Assembly (NCBI GenBank): GCA_024734555.1
Contig: JANPWX010000613.1
Coordinates: forward strand, 206,807-270,806
Direction: 5' to 3'
DNA length: 64,000 bases
Origin: Trochalopteron elliotii
Taxonomy: Eukaryota > Chordata > Aves > Passeriformes > Leiothrichidae
The position numbers and the translations under genes are program-made. Of this stretch, positions 52,197 through 63,665 are shown piece by piece. A model generated the notes under the pieces. The model was not told where the DNA came from. It did no database searches and saw only the letters and a list, made by a program, of their open reading frames with translations. Numbering within the stretch: the stretch's first letter is position 1; each line of letters begins with the position of its first letter.

Positions 52197-52525
52197 GTGC
52201 CCTGGCAGGGACACCTCCCACTGTCCCAGTGTCCAGCCTGGCCTTGGGCACTGCCAGGGATCCAGGGGCAGCCACAGCTGCTCTGGCAATTCCAGCCCAG
52301 CCCCTGCCCACCCTGCCAGGGAACAATTCCTGCCCAATCTCCCACCCAGCCCTGCCCTCTGGCACTGGGAAGCCATTCCCTGTGTCCTGTCCCTGCAGCC
52401 CTTGTCCCCAGTCCCTCTGCAGCTCTTCTGGAGCCCCTTGAGGCCCTGCCAGGGGCTCTGAGCTCTCCCTGGAGCTTCTCCTCTCCAGGGGAGCACCCCC
52501 AGCTCTCCCAGCCTGGCTCCATAGG
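52197..52525 (-). mobile_element. CR1 LINE, arm 2 of an inverted pair, 3'-truncated
   Basis: Reverse complement matches 46586-46910 closely. Unlike normal CR1 copies it lacks the final roughly 60 bp and octamer tail: it stops at 'gtgccctggcaggg', which is unusual because CR1 inserts start at the 3' end. A later deletion or gene conversion could explain this. Open frames of up to 187 codons are CR1. Confidence 0.9.
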
Positions 52526-55220
52526 GGTCATGTCCAGTCTCAGCCCTGAAGTGACCCCAATACCAGCTGAGCTGAGCTCAGTGCTCTCCCACACGATGTT
52601 ACACAGCTTTAAGGCACCCCTGGAGCTTTAACAAAGCTCCACCACAACCCTGGCAGGGAAACTTGGGGTGGGGGAATCCTCTCCTGCCATTCCCCTCTCC
52701 CTGGAATCCCTCGCTGTCCCATCAGGTCACTGGGGAGCAGCAGAGGCTGCCATGGCAGCTGGACACTTTGTGTCCACGTGGTTCTCTTCCCTTTATTAAC
52801 TCCCAGATAATTCTGCCCTGCCCACACAGGAATTAATATCCCACGTGGAAGGGAAATCAATGTAGGAGAGAGCTCTGCCTGCTGTTGGTGGCAGCAGGGA
52901 GGATTCCCCTGCCAGGTGACTCTTGCTGGGACAGAGGGGCTCCTTGTGCTGCTGGGGGAGGCCTGGCCAGCAGGATGGAGATCTTTACTGGAGGAACTGG
53001 GACAGATTTCCTGAGGACAGGGGTTTCAGGGGAGGCACCAGGGGGGAGAGGTGGGTGTGCAGCAGCTCCTCCACACTGTCCCAGGCTGGGGCAGGGCTGG
53101 GGACACTCAGGGGCTCTGTGGAGTGCCCCGGGTCCCTGGGAATTGTGACACTGGCAATGGCAAGAGCTGATCAAATCCAGCTGAGTTCCCACTCCTCTGT
53201 CCTGGTGAGGGAGTGAATTCCCAGTCAGGCCATCACAGCTCCGCAGTGAAATCCATGGATTCAACTCACTGCTGGTTGAGGCAGGCTGATCCACAGGTGC
53301 CCAGGTGGGTTTGGGGTGATGGGTGACCTGGGCTGGCCTTGCTGTAATGAACACAGGCCCTGCCTCCCCCAGACCCTCCAGAGCTGTACAAAGCACCACA
53401 AGGGACCCCTGTAAAAACACCCTTTTATCTCCTCCTGTCAATGTGAATTTTCCAACATCAGGGCACGTCAACCTTTAACACCTCCTGCACCTCCAGCAGC
53501 CCCACCTGTGTTAGTTATTTTTCCTTTATTATTCATTAAGAAATATCCATCTCAATCATGCCTGGATTCCAACCAGCTCTGCCTCCTCCTTGCAGAGACC
53601 AAAGCAGCCTCTCCCATCCTGGGTCTAAATTCTGAGGTGAGGTTTTTCTGGGCATTTATAAAGATTTGTTTTTCTTCACTGGGGTCTGAGCATTAAAGAC
53701 AGGATTCAATGGGATTGAACCAAGTCCACCTGCTCACATTAGTGCCTTCAAAGCTGCTTTGTTTTCTGTTTGCCTGCTGCAATCAATGACCCTTCCCAGC
53801 TGAAACCATGCAGGACACACGTACCAGGGAAGTCCTTCTGTTTTAGAGGAACAAACTGCACAAAGGGAGCTGCAGGAGGCTGTGCTGGCATTGGGCTCTG
53901 GCTGCTCCCACCCGCTGGGGAGACAAAAATTCTCTAGTCAGAAGCAAACCACATTAAATTTGAGAAATACAGTTAAAAGTGGAGCCCCCATCTCATCCCC
54001 CGCCCAAATTCCCGGCTCAGGCCTGGCAGAGACCTGCAGGCTGCTGTGAAAAACTGCAGAACACTGAGCATTTATTGACCAAACCCAAGCCCAGGTCCAA
54101 GAATACGAGGTTTTATTGATTTGTTTGCTTGTAGCCGGTGCTTCCCCCTGAAAGCTGCAGCATGGCCATGATTTGTTTTCATCTCCAACTTTTATATCTC
54201 TATTGATTTAGGACAGGCAGGAACAAAAAGGAGAATTGAAGTTGGGCCTTCAGATCTGTCCTTTCTTGTGATTGCCAAGAGCTTGAGAGCTCTGAGAGAG
54301 AAATATAAATTTATAAGTGCAGTTATCAGGGTATCATTGCTAATGCACAGTGAAAAACGCTCCCAAGCAATTCATTAAAGATGCTTTTTGTATCCCAAGG
54401 AAAGGACACAGCCCATCCCTGTGCCAGCCAGACATGGGTAAGGTCACCTTATCCATGAGCAGATCTGGAGAGCAGCACAGGCCTTCCAAATGTGCTCCTT
54501 TAAGGCCCTCAGTTCTTCAGGAGTTGTGTGGCCACACACAAATACAGAAAAATATGGACTTTTTATATATATATACACGCACAAAACCCTTATAATTAGA
54601 TTCCAGTCCAAGTCCCAGTGCTCCTGTAAGGCAGTTTATTTATTCAGATCAATGGGCACAAGCCAATGTATTGATCCAGTATAGAAAATGTTATTATTTG
54701 CTGGAAGATTTCTGCTATGGATGGCTGGGAAAAGAAATTGTGTCAAGGGTAAGGATAGATTAAAGCATCAGGTGGGGAACTGCCCTCAGTGGAGCTCTCC
54801 AGGTTCTGTACAGAGGAAAGAAATGAACCCTGACTTTGTTCCACAGCAGTTTCAAATTCTCTTTTCTTTCTGCTGAAGAACAAACCCAGAATATTTTCTT
54901 GACACATAATTTTGCAAATCTTCTTTTTTTTCTGCCATCTCTCTCTCTTCCCAGCACTTTCTCCCTCTCCAGCTGCAGAGAACCCCCCATCCTGAAGTCT
55001 GGTGTGATTCCCCAGGAGAAGCACAGCAGCTTTTGGTGACAGGACACAGAGCAGAAACATTCTGACCATCAAGGATCCCACTGCAAATTCCAAATGCTGC
55101 CCATAGCCTCAGGGAAATCCAGTGGAGGGATTCTGCCAGCTGGTAAACCAGGGAGTGAAATTCCATTTGGAATTCTGCTTCCCAAGGACTGAGTACAGAA
55201 CTAAAGCTGAGAAAACTGGG
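52526..55220. other. Unique DNA with a candidate regulatory stretch (54040-54400)
   Basis: 54040-54400 is AT-rich and non-repetitive ('ggttttattgatttgtttgc', 'tcattgctaatgcacagtga', 'agcaattcattaaagatgct'). A short (TA)n lies at 54566-54577. The 204-codon minus frame at 52857-53471 is proline-rich low-complexity sequence without a recognised domain. No exon is supported. Confidence 0.35.
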
Positions 55221-55395
55221 AAATGTCCCCTCCTGTCAGGGAGTTGTGCAGAGCCAAAGGTCCCTCCTGAGCCTCCTTTTCTCCAGGCTCAGCCCTTTTC
55301 CCAGCTCCCTCAGCCCCTCCTGGGGCTCCAGACCCTTCACAGCTCCCTCAGGATTCTCCAGACCCTTCCCAGTTCTGTTCCCTGCCCGGGGAAGG
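55221..55395 (-). mobile_element. Old CR1 LINE ORF2 fragment
   Basis: 'aaggtccctcctgagcctcc', 'ttttctccaggctcagccct', 'cagctccctcagcccctcct', in reverse a decayed [18 protein letters not shown] block. 'ctccagacccttcacagctc' is followed by a near repeat of itself ('ctccagacccttcccagttc'), a local duplication of about 31 bp. Confidence 0.8.
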
Positions 55396-57380
55396 TGCCT
55401 CAGGTTGGCCCTGAGCAAACCCCAGAAGGTTGACTCACATTTTTCCTGCCTGAGGGAGAGGGACACACAGCTCCTGCTCAGCCTGGTAAGATTGTGGTGC
55501 CCAAACCCCACAGGTAGCCTGGAAAATCTCATCCCATTGATTCCCTCTGCTTTGCAAATGGGAATGCCAGGTCTGATTCCCAGGGCTGGCACAGGAGAGG
55601 GAAGGTCTGGGCGCAGTGACTGCCAGGGACCCTCTGAGCTCTGCTCCTTCCCAAATCCTGTGCCAAACAACCTCCTGCCACATCCCAAAATCTGTGCAAA
55701 CAACCTCCTGCCACATTCCAACAGCTGGGACAGGCCCCACTCCATGGTTTCCCTGCCCTTCCAGCTCTGCTCCTTCCCCTGAGATGCCAGCAACATTCCC
55801 AGATTCTGAAAAAGGGGAATATTGGGGAATATTGGCATTTTTCAGCACAATCTCCCAGCTGGATCCCTGTTGCCAAAGGCCAGGACGTGACACGTTCCAA
55901 GGTGCTCTGCTGGAAGGGCTTGTTGGAGCACAGAGCTCCTCTTTATCCTGGGCAGCAGGTGCACAAACCTCCGTCCAAAAAATATTTGCATGGACTTGGC
56001 ATCACCTGCAGAGGCAGAGCCATCATTTCAGGGTGGGAACAAAGGAAATGGGAATATTCCCCCCTGCCCAGGCCAAGCAAATGGCCACTTTTATAACCCC
56101 TCTCTGCTAATCCACCATGTCCAGGACAGCAATCAGTGCACACTCTGTTTTTCATCGTGGTGCTCGATGCAGAAAAAAAGAATAAAAATGAAGTGAGACA
56201 GTATTATATTTCAATTAAAATGCCATGAAATTTTTGGCTGTGCTTTTTAATGTGATAATGTTAATTAAACCAAGCTCTCGTGTTCTGAAGTCTTATAAAA
56301 TGTCTTGGAAACGAATAAAAAATAATACTAGGAATAAAATTGGGCTATTTATCTACCCTGAGATTAAAGGGCTTCTTGTTTCCTTTGTGAATTTAGATTT
56401 CCAGAATTAAATGAGTGTGAAGTAATGATATTTTTCAGTAGAATCATTATCATTTTTATTGCAGTGGAATGTGTGCAGCATTTCACTGTTATTGTACTTA
56501 ACTCACCTAATTGGGCCTCTCCTCTCCCTCAGCCATGGGCTGTGCTCACATGGGGATCAGGCCCCAAAATCCAGCCTTTTCCACCAAATTCTTGCCAATC
56601 TAATTTTTCTGGAAGCTCCTCTCTGCTGGAGGGCTGCAGGCAGTAGGTGCAGAGCTGGTTTTTGCTTAAATATCCCTCAGAATGGCCCAAAAATTCTTTT
56701 TAACCTCTCCACAAGGCCTGGTTTTGTAGTTTATCCATACTTATGAAGTATAATACATAAAGATATACATAAAACACAGTTTATTATATAAATATATAAA
56801 ATGTGAACCACAAGTAGAGTCCCCAGCATAGGCAGGCCCAGGCATGGAGCAGAAATGGGGATATTGGGGACAAATCTGTCAGTGTCCTTTGGATGAAGTA
56901 ATGACTGCTGGGAATTGCACTGGGAGAAGTGAACAGGGAATATTGAGGGGCTGCTGTGAGCTCTCTGCCTGCACAAAAACAAAAACCTGCCACTGAAATA
57001 ACCTTGGCAGGGCAGAGCAGCTCTGGGGCTGGGCTGGGACACTGTGGAAAAGGCTTGGGAAGAGGGAAAAGCTCCTGATGCAGATCCCAAAGGTGCTGCT
57101 GGATCCAGCCCTGAGCCTTGGCCCTGCCCAGCTTGGCTCTGACATTTTGGGCACATCCTGGGGACATTCTGTGCCCTGAGGCAGAGCCAGGCGCTGCCCA
57201 GGGATTGCAGAGGCAGCTCCTGGTGTGGGCACAGCTGGGGCACCAAAACAAACACAAGGCCTGGCCATTTCCAGGTATTTTATCCACATTTGGAGGCCAC
57301 TTTCCCAACGTGTGGGGAGAGCAGAGAATTCCTTCAGGGCTGTGCTGTCCCAGCTGAAGGGGACACTCAGCAGGAATCTG
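55396..57380. other. Unique DNA with a candidate regulatory stretch (56170-56520)
   Basis: A 34-bp near duplication sits at 55663-55720 ('caacctcctgccacatcc' and 'caacctcctgccacattcc'). 56170-56520 is AT-rich and non-repetitive with 'tgataatgttaattaaacca', 'gaattaaatgagtgtgaagt' and 'atcattatcatttttattgc'. The 288-codon minus frame at 56784-57650 enters a CR1 and has no domain I recognise. Confidence 0.35.
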
Positions 57381-57706
57381 ATCCTGGAATGAACTGGGTT
57401 GGGAAAACCCTCTGAGATTGAGTCCAGCCATTTCTAGCACTGATCGTGTCCCCAGGTGCCACATCCACAGGTTTTTAAATCCCTGAAGAAATGGTGACTC
57501 CACCACTTCCCTGGGCAGCTGTGCCAGGCCTGGAAAACCTTTTCTGTGGAGAAATTTTCCCAATATCCAACCTACACTTCCCCTGGCCCAGCCTGAGGCC
57601 GTTTCCTCTCCTCCTGGCCCTGTTCCCTGGGAGCAGAGCCCGACCTCCACCTCACCAGGCCTCCTGTCAGGGCCTTGTGGGGAGCCAGAAGATCCCCCCT
57701 CATCAC
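57381..57706 (-). mobile_element. CR1 LINE 3' end and ORF2 C-terminus
   Basis: 'atcctggaatgaactgggtt', 'gagattgagtccagccattt', 'ccacatccacaggtttttaa', 'atggtgactccaccacttcc', then 'ttttcccaatatccaaccta'. In reverse this includes LPREVVESP, matching the end of CR1 ORF2. An older subfamily. Confidence 0.85.
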
Positions 57707-59188
57707 ATCCATCTCATTTCTCACCCCACATTAATGCATGCCCAGATTATGGCAGGAGGAAGAAAGGAACCCTGTGTATGGGATTGTCCTGGCTATTGTT
57801 TGGGGACTTCAGGAACAAATAGAAGTGATAATGATCCTGTCATTCTCACCATGAGATAGAATGCGACTTTTCCTGCAGAATTCCACTTTTCCAGAAGCAT
57901 CAGAAACTCAGAGTGATCCTAGAAATACAATACAGAAAAATACATACACAGAAATACATAGAAATAGATACATGTCCTTGTCCTGGCTGAGATGTTTCTT
58001 TGCCACAGTCCAGGATGTGTTTGGAGCAGCTGCTGTGCATCTCCACACCCTGAAATCACTTTGTGGCAGAATCTGAAGTGTGATATCCAGGATTTGATAT
58101 CCATTTGTGTCTCTATTACCCTGAGTCAATGCCATCATTTATATTTTCCTCCCTTCTTAGCAATCTGTTTTGATTTTGTCAGTCATTGACCTTTGAAGAT
58201 TTATCCAATCAAATTTGTTATGCTGGAGTGACAGCTGAGCTGGGCACAGAGCTCCCCTGCATCTGCTGGCTCCTCTCTCTGATCTGGAGCAGAGAAATCC
58301 CAGCTCCCAGCCCAGAGAGGGGCAATAAAGCTGGGCAATCGCCCTGTGGACTGCAGAGGAGGTCTCTGCTGATGGCACAGATTTGTCAGCCTGACATTCT
58401 TTATTGCTCTTCAAAGCCCAGCCTCTAACGGGGACTTTGGGACCAGAGACTGATGACAAGGCAGGGATGGGTCAGGAGTTCTCTGTCCTCGAGGCTTTGC
58501 TGTGGTTTTTCCTTCCACTCCAGGCTCTGAGCAGAGGAAATTAAACTGAGGAGATTTATACCAGAAAGGAGATGTTGCTTGGGCCTCTTTGGGCTTTTTC
58601 TCTTGACAAACACACTCCCCCCACTTCTGACTCTCCCTCCAACTTCCTAAATTGCTCTGGGAGATGAAATATTCAGTCAGAGGGGTGGGGACTGGCCCAG
58701 ACCTGATGATTTCAGGATCTCACTCTTTAATTGCCTTGGCAAGGGGCACGTGGGGAGCTTTAGTGACAGAGGCACCGAATCAGAACAGATTTTCCTGTAA
58801 TTCCCAGATTTTAAAGCAGTTTTGCAATTCATGAAGCTGCTGCTCTACATCAAACGAGGTTTATAAGATTTTTCCCCTCTCTAAGTGCCAAAGGCTCCTG
58901 AAGTTGAGCATGCATAGAGTAGGGGAGGCCTGGGACTGGGTCCCAGTGGCCCTGCTGTGAACCAGGAGTGACAGCAGTGAGGCCAGGGAGGGGTTAAGGT
59001 TGGTGACAGTGGCACTGGGGTGAAGCCCCTGTCTGTGGGTGTCCTGAGTGGCAGCTGAGATAGACACAGGGTGGGTCAGGAACAACTTCCACCTTAAAAG
59101 TGCGTCATGTGTTCTCCACACCCTGGAGAGCATCTCCAGCAGGGCAGGAACTGCTTCCTGGAATTCCCATCCTGCCTCCCCAGAGACC
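57707..59188. other. Unique non-coding DNA
   Basis: 57918-57975 is an impure (ACATAGAAAT)-type A-rich simple repeat. The rest is mixed sequence with no recognised element. 58130-58230 is AT-rich. Confidence 0.4.
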
Positions 59189-59508
59189 ATGGAATCACAG
59201 TGTTTGGGTTTATGGAATCACAGTGGTTGGATTTATGGAATCACAGTGTTTGGGCTCATGGAATCACAGTGTTTGGGTTCATGGAATCACAGTGGTTGGA
59301 TTTATGGAATCACAGTGGTTGGGTTCATGGAATCACAGTGGTTGGGTTCATGGAATCACAATGGCTGGGGTCATGGAATGTGAATGGTTGGGTTCATAGA
59401 ATCACAGGGGTTGGNACAGTGTTTGGGTTCATGGAATCTCAGTGGTTGGGTTTATGGAATCACAGGGGTTGGGTTCATGGAATCACAGCGTTTGGGTTTA
59501 TGGAATCA
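59189..59508. repeat. 23-bp minisatellite derived from a CR1 3' tail
   Basis: About fourteen copies of 'atggaatcacagtggttggg' plus 'ttt' or 'ttc', starting at 59189, 59212, 59235, 59258, 59281 and onward every 23 bp, with one ambiguous base at 59415 and shortened units around it. The unit contains the CR1 terminal octamer ('tggaatcacag') plus the next CR1 bases ('tggttgggtt'). It sits exactly where the tail of the minus-strand CR1 at 59509-59705 should be. Frames across it repeat GFMESQWL-type strings and are not genes. Confidence 0.95.
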
Positions 59509-59705
59509 GTGATTGAGTTGGAAAAGATTTGAAAGATCATTTCATTCCACACCTTCCACTGTCCCAGGGTATTCCAGCATGTCCTTAGAGGCTTCCACAG
59601 ATCCAGAGGCAACCACAGCTGCTCTGGGAACCTGTGCCAGGGCCTCCCCACCCTCCCAGGGAAGGATTTTCCCCAATATCTGCTGCAGGAATCTTCCCCT
59701 CGGTG
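59509..59705 (-). mobile_element. CR1 LINE 3' end with expanded tail
   Basis: 'gattgagttggaaaagattt', 'gaaagatcatttcattccac', 'accttccactgtcccagggt', 'ccacagctgctctgggaacc', 'gattttccccaatatctgct'. A diverged copy whose terminal repeat has expanded into the adjoining minisatellite. Confidence 0.85.
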
Positions 59706-61282
59706 AACCCAGAGCCTGGCACAAACCCTGTGCTCATTTTCACCCTCCAAGCACAACCAGCACTTTTGGGAACTTCATTCCCAGTGTTTCCTGTGATGAT
59801 GTCTGAGCACCCAGCAGTCAATAACTAAAAGCTGATACCCACTTTTAATCACACCAAATCAATGCTCCATAAGGAGGAGGTTTAGAACTTTTTTTATGCA
59901 TCGCTGCCTACACTGGAAAGAGTCATTCGCACCCAAATCATCAATAGAGCCTGAACTCCAGAGTAGCTCCTGGATGGGATCAATGATGCCAGTGGAGCAG
60001 GGGAAGGATGGAACAATGAGAGGGAGGGGAAAGGGGTTAAACTAAACAAACCCTTTTGGAAATGTTTTGTACTTCCTCTAAGACACGGGCAGGCTCCCTC
60101 AGCGTGCTAGGCTGTAATTTGGGAGGGATTGTCGGGGTCTGGGGAGGTTTTCGGCTGAGCTGGTGCTCCAGAACCACCAGAGGGCAATGGAGAATGGAGC
60201 CAGAGCCGTGCCCGGGCTGTGCGGGGAGCAGGAGGTGCCTCGGTGCTCTGCCCTGAGCACCCAAAAAATGCCAGCACGCAGAGGAAGGGGTGCAGTGTGC
60301 CAGGCACAGCTCCGCGGCTTGTTTGGGAATCGATGGGGCTTTATTCCAAACACAACATCTGTCTGCCGGAGAGCTCCGGCTCCCCAAATCCCGCCGAGCC
60401 CGGGCAGGCGGGCGGGCTCTCCAGAGCTGCGTGTGACAATATCGATCTCCCGGCTAAGTGTCCTAATGAAACACAAATCTGCTGTCATTTGCTGAGCCAT
60501 CTGTCACCAGGAGACGTGAGAAATGCTACAAGCAGAACAATAACTGTAATTCAATTGGCGAATCCAGCCCCTCTCAAAGCGCAGGGCCCAGCCTGTGGCC
60601 TCTGGGGCCGACGGTGTTTTCTGTGTTAAACCTCATCAAAGGGCAATAAAGGAATCAGTCAGTGGAGTATTAAAGGCATTTCCAATTATGGGCAAGGAAC
60701 TTGTTGCAACAGACCTCTCCAGCCTGGTGTGGTGATTTCAGATCCATCTGTATGGCTGGAGCAGAGCTCAGTGTCCGTGGTGTTCTGTTGTCCCACAGAA
60801 AGGGAAAACTGCTGGAGAAGGAGGAGAGCAGGACATGGTGACACTGGGTTAATGGAGAGGTTACTCTGCCAACCCTCCCCAGGCCTCTGGTGATGCAGGA
60901 CTCCCTTACTTGGGAGATTTCAGGGAAATTAATCCAAATTAACTTCTCCAGCGGATGGTTAAACCACATTAGCAGCTCATTCCCAGCAAAAATGGGCTTG
61001 ATTCAATTGAGTTCAGTTTAACTCTGGTTCATCAGAGCACTGCAATATTTGCTGCTGTGCCTGGGACACGGCTCAGACACAGAGCCTGCAGGGCTGTGCT
61101 GATGGGGGCTGGACAGAGCAGGGCTGGGGCAGGGAAGGGACACCAAAATGCTCCAGAGATGGCTCCCAGCCCCATTTTTCAGTTGTTTCCGTCTGAGTTG
61201 CAGCTCTCTGGGCACAGCTGCATCCAGGCTGTGCTGCTCCCTGCTCAGCCAGCCTGGGACACGGCCTCAGGCGTCTCTGGGT
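59706..61282. promoter_or_regulatory. Unique DNA with a CpG-rich candidate regulatory element (60190-60700)
   Basis: 60190-60450 holds about twenty CpG ('ccgccgagcccgggcaggcg'), far above the rest of the window, and ATCGAT occurs at 60329-60334 and 60441-60446 (ONECUT/CUX-like). 60450-60700 is non-repetitive with 'ctgtaattcaattggcgaat' and 'cctcatcaaagggcaataaa' (TCF-like ATCAAAG). It may be an enhancer, a small CpG island or an unannotated first exon. The frames at 60099-60500 do not decide. The flanks are plain. Confidence 0.3.
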
Positions 61283-61405
61283 GCTCTCCCAGAGCAGCTG
61301 TGGCTGCCCCTGGATCCCTGGCAGTGTCCCAGGCCAGGCTGGATGGGGCTTGGAGCAGCCTGGGATAGTGGAAGGTGCCCATGGCAGGGGTGGAATGAAA
61401 TTATT
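61283..61405 (+). mobile_element. CR1 LINE 3'-UTR fragment
   Basis: 'agagcagctgtggctgcccc', 'tggatccctggcagtgtccc', 'aggccaggctggatggggct', 'cagcctgggatagtggaagg', then a shortened end 'tggaatgaaattatttcc'. 5' truncated, lacking the tail. Confidence 0.85.
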
Positions 61406-62730
61406 TCCATGGCCCCTCGTGCCTGGGTGCTTCTGTGCCTCATAATCCTTCTCTGCTCCTCCACCACAGACCTGGGAGGGCCAGACCAGTTTCAGCACAG
61501 CTGGAATGGCAGCTGGGGCTGCTCTTGGTGCCCCCCAGTTCACCCCCAGGAAACAGGAACAGGAGAATCTCTCAAAAATCTCCCACCCCCTTTCCTCAAT
61601 CCCCCTGTCACTGGTTTGTCCCTCTGTCTGTCCTCGCTCCATGCAGCAGCAGTGACCAACAGCCCCAGCCCATCTCAGAGGGGCAGCAAAACCTCCTTGG
61701 GGTCAGATTTCTGAGAGCAGCTTTTGGGGAAATGCTGGGATGCCTGGATAAAGGGACTTGAGACCCAGATCTGAGCACACAGGGGCTGGGATTGAGGTCC
61801 CAGGGACCAGCCTGGCCATGGGCACAGTGGGAGGAGCAGGGGACATTGCTAGGAATTATCCTCTGGTCTGTGCTTGGGTTTATTTTTCTGTAAAAAAAGA
61901 TAAAACCACCATGTTTGTTCAGAGGAGCCAAAGGAGAACTCAGATCTCCACAGGGCTGATAAACACAACTCAGAGCAGAAGAAAAGGGGAGAACCACTCT
62001 GATTGTGCCCCAGCCTCAAAGCCAACCCTACTGCAGCCACAGGCTGCTTCTTCTCCCTGCTCCATTGTTTTATTCCTTCCCAATCCCATATCTGGGCTTT
62101 GCAGCGCTGGCACTCGGGCCACAACCCCCTCTGGAAGCACCCTGGGAATGCAGGGCCATGTGCTCTGCTGGGCTGGCTGAGATAATGGATGTCCAAATTA
62201 TATTTCTGGAAGCTTTTCCTGAAGTGTTTATCTGGCAGGCCCAGGCTGTGGGATCGATGTGCTGCCGGGAGCTCGCTCACTTTCCATCTCAGCTTTTCTC
62301 CAGGAGGGGCTGGGCTGGAGCTTGGCTGGTGACAGGCCCTGATGAGCCAGGTCCTGTTCTCTCTGACAGCCCTCCAGAACATCCTGTGAGCTTTTATGGG
62401 GATCAAAGCTTGGACTCCCTCATAAAACCAGGATATTTTCCTATTAATGGAGGGTGTCTGTCGTCCAGCTGATGATCCCTATTAATGACCCCACACCTGG
62501 TACCGTTCCAGGCTGTCCTTTTTGAGGGAACCAATTAGTGAAGATGGATTTGATTAATCTTCCTCTGGCAGAGGAGAATCAGAGCACTGGGTTCTCCTGG
62601 GCTGGGGTGCTTTGGGCCATGTGGGACTGATGGAGCTTGCTGGGAGTTCCTCCCCTGCCTGGGAAACACCAGGAGGGACAGAGCAGGTGTGGAAAGGGAT
62701 GGAGAAAAGTGAGGAAAAATAACTGAGAGA
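61406..62730. promoter_or_regulatory. Unique DNA with a candidate regulatory stretch (62170-62580)
   Basis: 62170-62580 contains CTATTAATGG at 62441-62450, a second CTATTAATGA near 62479, 'aaccaattagtgaagatgga' near 62530, 'tttgattaatcttcc' near 62549, ATCGAT at 62253-62258 and 'gatcaaagctt' near 62401. Five or more homeodomain or TCF-type sites lie in 400 non-repetitive bases. 61406-62160 is plain sequence without a recognised element. Confidence 0.3.
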
Positions 62731-62774
62731 TGGGGAGGGGAGGGGAGGGGAGAGGGAGAGGGAGAGGGAGAGGG
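62731..62774. repeat. (GGGGA)n(GAGGGA)n purine tract
   Basis: About four GGGGA units followed by four GAGGGA units, all purine on the plus strand. It can form a G-quadruplex or triplex in principle. Confidence 0.95.
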
Positions 62775-63665
62775 CCTGATGTCCCTACAACTCCTGGTTA
62801 GGGCACCTGGAGCCCCGGGACAGCCCCACAGGGGAGAGAGGGAGCTGGGCTGTGCTGGGAAGGAGATGCTGGGAGGAAGGGCTCTCACTGCAGGACAAGG
62901 GGCTGTGGTGGAGCCACGCTGGGCCCACAGGGCACCCTCTGCCTGAGCCCAGACACTTTTCCCTGGTATGTTCACCACTGGAATAACTGCCCCTTCCATG
63001 GCATTCTGTCCTTGGAATAGCTGCCCCTTCCCTGGCATTCCATCCATGGGATAACTTTGCCCAGCGGGTCCTTGCCTCTGGTGCAGGACATCCCAGCCCA
63101 ACCCCAGTGCTCAGCCCCTCTCCAGAGGCTCCAGCAGAGGTTCAGCTGCACCATGGCTGGAAATTCCATTTAACTCCTGCATTGTTTGTCAATATTTTCC
63201 TGTCTGGTATTAAATGAACATAATTAGTGCAGCTTACAGACGAGGGAAGCTCTTTAATGCAGCTGCTGTCCCAGTATTTCCCCCTGAGTTTCCAAAGCTG
63301 TAATTCCCTTCTCTCCTGCCATTGGTAATAATCCCTTGAAAGCTTGGAAGTGGAATGCACTGCCTGCCTTTGCAATTGTTTTTCTTTATTATGTTGCTCA
63401 AACAAAGAGTAAAACATGCACTTGAAGGCTCTGTGACTTTTATTTTAGATTAAGGGGAATAAACAAAGAGCGAACAAATCTTAAACACTCTGGGAGAGGA
63501 AGCATCTGATCAAAAAGGAAGCATCGAACAGCAGCAGCTCGTGCTGTCTTCACATCCACCCAAAAATGAAAACCTCAGAGGTGACTTTGCTCCTCCTGAA
63601 TATTCAGAGCCTGCTGAACCCTAACAGGGCCCCTTTGCTGTGAGTCCCTGACGCTGTTTTACACC
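62775..63665. other. Unique non-coding DNA
   Basis: A near duplication of about 34 bp at 62980-63050 ('actgccccttccatggcatt', 'agctgccccttccctggcat'). 63170-63460 is AT-rich and non-repetitive ('ggtattaaatgaacataatt', 'catttaactcctgcattgtt') and may be conserved. No gene recognised. Confidence 0.4.

Noticed and set aside
52857..53471. 204-codon minus frame, proline-rich
   Set aside because: Low-complexity composition and no domain, splice or start context to support it.
56784..57650. 288-codon minus-strand open frame
   Set aside because: One end lies in the CR1 at 57381-57706 and the rest has no recognisable motif.
59048..59532. Repetitive GFMESQWL-type proteins in three plus frames
   Set aside because: Pure translation of the 23-bp minisatellite. 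23 is not a multiple of three, so all frames show the motif in turn.
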